DNA of 10,489 bases from an uncultured Bacteroidales bacterium (GTDB lineage: Bacteria; Bacteroidota; Bacteroidia; Bacteroidales; UBA932): contig CAJOQW010000029.1 of the NCBI GenBank assembly GCA_905236955.1, positions 1 to 10,489 of the forward strand, written 5' to 3'. The notes beneath the pieces were generated by a model that worked only from the letters and a program-made list of their open reading frames with translations, did no database searches and was not told where the DNA came from. A program made the translations under genes and the position numbers. Positions 8,102-10,489 of the stretch are shown piece after piece; the first letter of the stretch is position 1; every line of letters begins with the position of its first letter.

Positions 8102-9238
8102 ATGATTATGAAAAAGAGGAGACTGCTTTTTACTATTCTCTCCATCAGTTTGTTAACCGTCATGGCCGGGGCTGCGATAGCTCCTGCGCTGGGCATAATC
8201 AACAAGCATTTTGCCGGGCAGGACCCGCTGCTTATCCAGCTTGTTGTAAGCCTCCCGGCCCTGTTTATCATCCTTACCAATCTGTTTTTCCCGCTGCTGT
8301 GCCGTCTGATGAAAACGCGCACGCTGGCACTGACGGGCCTGATGCTCTATGTCCTTGCGGGAGCCGGAGCGTTCTTTGTGGATAACATCTGGGTACTGCT
8401 CGTATTCCGGGCGCTTATGGGAGTGAGCGTTGGGATGATAATGCCCCTTTCCACCGGACTCCTGGCCTATTACTTCCCTCCTGAAGAGCAAGCCGGTTTG
8501 ATGGGCCTTTCTGCTGCCATGAACCAGATGGGAGGCGTGGTTGCGACATTCCTGGCAGGGTTACTTGCATCTGTAAACTGGAATTATGCTTTCCTGGTGT
8601 ACCTGCTGGGAGTGATCGCCATGATTTTGGTCGCACTCTTCCTGCCAAATGAACGGTTGTCAGGAAGAGGAGGAGTTTCGCTGTCGCTTCTCAAGCGTTT
8701 CCATCCTTCGGTAGTAGGCATGTTTCTCGTAATGGTGCTGTTCTTCATTTATCCCACCAACTTCGCGCTTACCGCATCAAGCTCGCTCAGCGAGATGGCC
8801 GTCACGCTGGTAATGGTGGGACTCGATGTGGTGGCGTTCCTTGTCGGCCTGGTATTCGGCGCGATGATGAAACGCTTTGCTACGCAGATGAAATATGCAG
8901 CGCCGTCGGGCTTCATGGGCGGATACCTGTGCCTTGCTGCCGGAAACAACCTTGTCTGGTTGCTGCTTGGTTCTGTCCTTATTGGTATCGCCAACGGCAT
9001 CGGCGTACCGTATCTCAATACCATCGGCTCGGTAAAAGCAGGCAAGGATGCAGCTACAACGGTGATGCCGCTGCTTTCGGCAGCCCTGTATCTGGGTCAG
9101 TTCCTTTCTCCGCTCATTGTATCACCCATCGCATCATCCGCTGGTATTTCGCCTTATATGGTAGGCGCAGGCATCGCTTTCATCTACCTCCTTCAGGCCA
9201 TTATAACTCGTAAACAACAAATGCTTCCTAGAATATGA
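8102..9238 (+). CDS. MFS transporter, 12 membrane segments
   Basis: A 378-residue, very hydrophobic protein in which about twelve membrane-spanning segments can be picked out. The first is LLFTILSISLLTVMAGAAIAPAL and the last lies near GAGIAFIYLLQAII. The loop CRLMKTRTLAL between segments 2 and 3 sits where the MFS cytoplasmic motif A belongs, and FRALMGVSVG in segment 4 resembles the segment-4 signature of drug and sugar antiporters. The halves are joined by a short basic loop (NERLSGRGG...LKRFHPS). It is an inner-membrane secondary transporter; substrate and direction are unknown. The length is at the short end for the superfamily but both six-helix halves appear present. Starts at 8108 (MKKRRLL) or the TTG at 8087 are possible; the ATGs are preferred. 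Its own promoter and the upstream terminator show it is not part of the glycosidase operon. Its TGA stop is followed, in the same frame, by an integrase remnant. Confidence 0.88.
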   Translation: MIMKKRRLLFTILSISLLTVMAGAAIAPALGIINKHFAGQDPLLIQLVVSLPALFIILTNLFFPLLCRLMKTRTLALTGLMLYVLAGAGAFFVDNIWVLLVFRALMGVSVGMIMPLSTGLLAYYFPPEEQAGLMGLSAAMNQMGGVVATFLAGLLASVNWNYAFLVYLLGVIAMILVALFLPNERLSGRGGVSLSLLKRFHPSVVGMFLVMVLFFIYPTNFALTASSSLSEMAVTLVMVGLDVVAFLVGLVFGAMMKRFATQMKYAAPSGFMGGYLCLAAGNNLVWLLLGSVLIGIANGIGVPYLNTIGSVKAGKDAATTVMPLLSAALYLGQFLSPLIVSPIASSAGISPYMVGAGIAFIYLLQAIITRKQQMLPRI

Positions 9239-9244
9239 AATGAT

Positions 9245-9676
9245 ATGACCTTCTACTATGACTACACCGCCTATCTCAAGAAGAAGGACTACTCAATCAA
9301 CTCTGTGGGCAAGTGTATCAAAGAACTGAAGGCTATTCTCGAGAAGTACAACTATCAGCTTCCCCACCTCGAGGACCAGGTCATCAACCGCTACATCAAG
9401 GAAATCGCACAGGTGGCCGGGCTGACCGAGAAGGTGGAGATCGAAACCACGAAAGGCGGCACGCCCAAGAAGGAAATTATTGAGAAGTACAAACTCATCC
9501 ATACCCACACGGCCCGGCGTACCGGTGCCACGTTGATGTATCTGGCCGGCGTGGATCTGTATGACATCATGAAAGTCACCGGCCACACCTCTCCAGCGAT
9601 GCTGAAGAAGTACATCAAGGCCGACAATCTCAAGGTCGTCGAGAAACTCACCGACAGATATGACTACTTCAAGTAA
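9245..9676 (+). pseudogene. Tyrosine recombinase remnant with lost N-terminus and internal deletion
   Basis: A 143-residue open frame, against roughly 300-400 for intact Bacteroidetes integrases of this type. Residues 1-32 (FYYDYTAYLKKKDYS, then SVGKCIKELKAILE) match part of the core-binding SAM-like domain. The sequence then jumps straight to the distal catalytic domain: EKYNYQLP, TKGG, HTARR (H88, R91), GHTSPAM (H114) and KKYIKAD (tyrosine nucleophile Y123). The section between, which in intact members holds the first catalytic arginine (TGLRxSD-type) and the catalytic lysine region, is absent, as is the arm-binding N-terminus. The frame is intact across the join, so a small protein could still be made, but it could not carry out normal strand exchange. 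It lies in the same frame as the preceding transporter gene, six bases after its stop. It is probably the scar of an integrated element; a retained DNA-binding role cannot be excluded. Confidence 0.85.
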
Positions 9677-9747
9677 TCTGCCTCATTCGGATTGTTTTCT
9701 GCATCATTTTGTGAAATTTGATGCAGATAATTCGTTTTTGAGGCAGA
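9677..9747. repeat. Symmetric array of four 9-bp half-sites upstream of fic
   Basis: Four copies of TCTGC(C/A)TCA are present: TCTGCCTCA at 9677-9685 (+), TCTGCATCA at 9698-9706 (+), TGATGCAGA at 9719-9727 (-) and TGAGGCAGA at 9739-9747 (-). Start-to-start steps are 21, 21 and 20 bases, about two DNA turns, so all lie on one helical face. The outer pair carries C and the inner pair A at position 6, making two nested, nearly concentric perfect inverted repeats. The last copy falls between the -33 and -7 elements of the fic promoter. This suggests an operator for a dimeric or tetrameric regulator. As RNA it could also fold into a long interrupted hairpin after the integrase stop codon. Confidence 0.75.
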
Positions 9748-9762
9748 AAAACACTATATTTG
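9731..9762 (+). promoter_or_regulatory. Promoter of the Fic gene
   Basis: TATATTTG at 9755-9762 matches TAnnTTTG. TTCG at 9731-9734, 20 bases upstream, is one mismatch from the -33 TTTG; a TTTG at 9737-9740 is too close. The predicted start, just after 9762, gives a leader of about 15-20 bases before the ATG at 9783. The fourth copy of the 9-bp repeat lies within the spacer, so a protein bound there would block polymerase. Confidence 0.6.
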
Positions 9763-9782
9763 CCCAGTAAACAGAACGCGCT

Positions 9783-10489
9783 ATGCACGAATTTGATTTC
9801 ATAAAACGCCCGAAAGATCTCCTCACTCCGGAGGTCGTTGCCCTGCTGACCCGGCTCCACGAGTGTCGGGGACGTCAGGAACTCTTCATCGAAGCAGAGC
9901 CGGATGTCCTCACAGCTTTACTGGAGGTCGCCAAGATCCAGAGTACCGACGCATCCAACCGCATCGAGGGCATCTATACAACTGACGAACGTCTGAAGGC
10001 CATTGTCCAGGAAAAAGTAAAACCCCGCAACCGTAACGAGGAAGAGATTTCCGGCTATCGTGACGTGCTGGCAACCATCCACGAGTCCTACGAATACATA
10101 GCTCCGCGCCCCAATAACATCCTGCAGTTGCACCGGGATCTCTATTCCTTCAGCAGCAGCGCGGTGGGCGGCACGTACAAGAACTCCGACAACATCATTG
10201 CAGAAAAACACGCAGACGGTACGGAGACTGTCCGCTTCCGTCCGGTCCCGGCCTTTCAAACGGCAGATGCCATGCTGAACCTCTGCACCAAATACAACGA
10301 AGCCATCGAGGCCGGCACCTACGATCCGCTTCTTCTGATGCCGGTATTCATCCTGGACTTCCTCTGCATCCACCCCTTCAATGACGGGAACGGCCGTATG
10401 AGCCGACTTCTGACGCTCCTGCTTCTGTACCGCGCCGGATTCATCGTGGGCAAGTACATCAGTATCGAGATGCTCATCGAGAAGAGCAA
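9783..10489 (+). CDS. fic: Class II Fic-domain protein, probable AMPylase (3' end outside window)
   Basis: 235 codons are visible before the window ends. The Fic catalytic loop HPFNDGNGRMSRL begins with the catalytic H197 and matches HxFx(D/E)GNGRxxR. The N-terminal inhibitory motif (S/T)xxxE(G/N) is present as SNRIEG (S58, E62, G63), which marks class II Fic enzymes: E62 should occupy the ATP gamma-phosphate site and hold the enzyme in a low-activity state. GGTYKNSDNII lies where the target-binding flap hairpin of these proteins is expected. Such enzymes usually transfer AMP from ATP to hydroxyl groups on target proteins. Many have a C-terminal winged helix, which would lie outside this window. 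ATG 9783 is the only start preceding the conserved N-terminus (DFIKRPKDLLTPEV) and fits the promoter. The target protein is unknown, and no antitoxin-like partner is visible upstream. Confidence 0.93.
   Translation, partial: MHEFDFIKRPKDLLTPEVVALLTRLHECRGRQELFIEAEPDVLTALLEVAKIQSTDASNRIEGIYTTDERLKAIVQEKVKPRNRNEEEISGYRDVLATIHESYEYIAPRPNNILQLHRDLYSFSSSAVGGTYKNSDNIIAEKHADGTETVRFRPVPAFQTADAMLNLCTKYNEAIEAGTYDPLLLMPVFILDFLCIHPFNDGNGRMSRLLTLLLLYRAGFIVGKYISIEMLIEKS

Noticed and set aside
9677..9747. CRISPR-like or tandem repeat array
   Set aside because: The repeats are only 9 bases, occur in both orientations and have 11-12-base spacers, which fits an operator or hairpin and not a CRISPR.

Overview
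The window looks like chromosomal DNA of a Bacteroidales bacterium of moderate to high GC. The evidence is threefold. TAnnTTTG-type -7 promoter boxes lie upstream of three genes. There is no obvious Shine-Dalgarno use. The gene content is typical: lipoprotein glycoside hydrolases of families GH97 and GH92, a large GH2 enzyme and a Bacteroidetes-style tyrosine recombinase. The genus cannot be fixed from this sequence alone.

Layout, all on the + strand. Positions 1-301 hold the C-terminal end of a phosphatidylserine decarboxylase-like protein with its self-cleavage motif. A strong hairpin (323-350) follows and runs directly into a promoter (-7 box 373-380). That promoter drives a tightly packed three-gene run of exo-glycosidases: a SusB-like GH97 alpha-glucosidase (387-2597), a GH92 alpha-mannosidase (2606-4687) and a GH2 beta-galactosidase (4697-7720). 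The gaps between them are only 8-9 bases, and a textbook Rho-independent terminator closes the unit at 7830-7855. All three enzymes have export signals (two lipoproteins, one probable Sec type I). Together they could strip alpha-glucose, alpha-mannose and beta-galactose from glycan ends. No SusC/SusD pair or regulator lies in the window, so this is either part of a larger utilisation locus or an isolated enzyme operon.

From about 7720 the character changes to an accessory region. A 380-base non-coding stretch contains the terminator and a new promoter (8034-8041). Next come a 12-TM MFS transporter (8102-9238) and, in the same frame and separated by one stop codon, a decayed tyrosine recombinase (9245-9676). 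The recombinase has lost both its N-terminus and the middle of its catalytic domain. Immediately after its stop codon begins a 71-bp symmetric array of four 9-bp half-sites at about 21-bp spacing (9677-9747), overlapping the promoter of a class II Fic-domain protein (9783 to the window end, truncated).

The items most worth a second look are the helically phased four-site operator-like array before fic, the internally deleted integrase, and the nearly leaderless promoter of the glycosidase operon. I did not find a clearly new multi-gene system.
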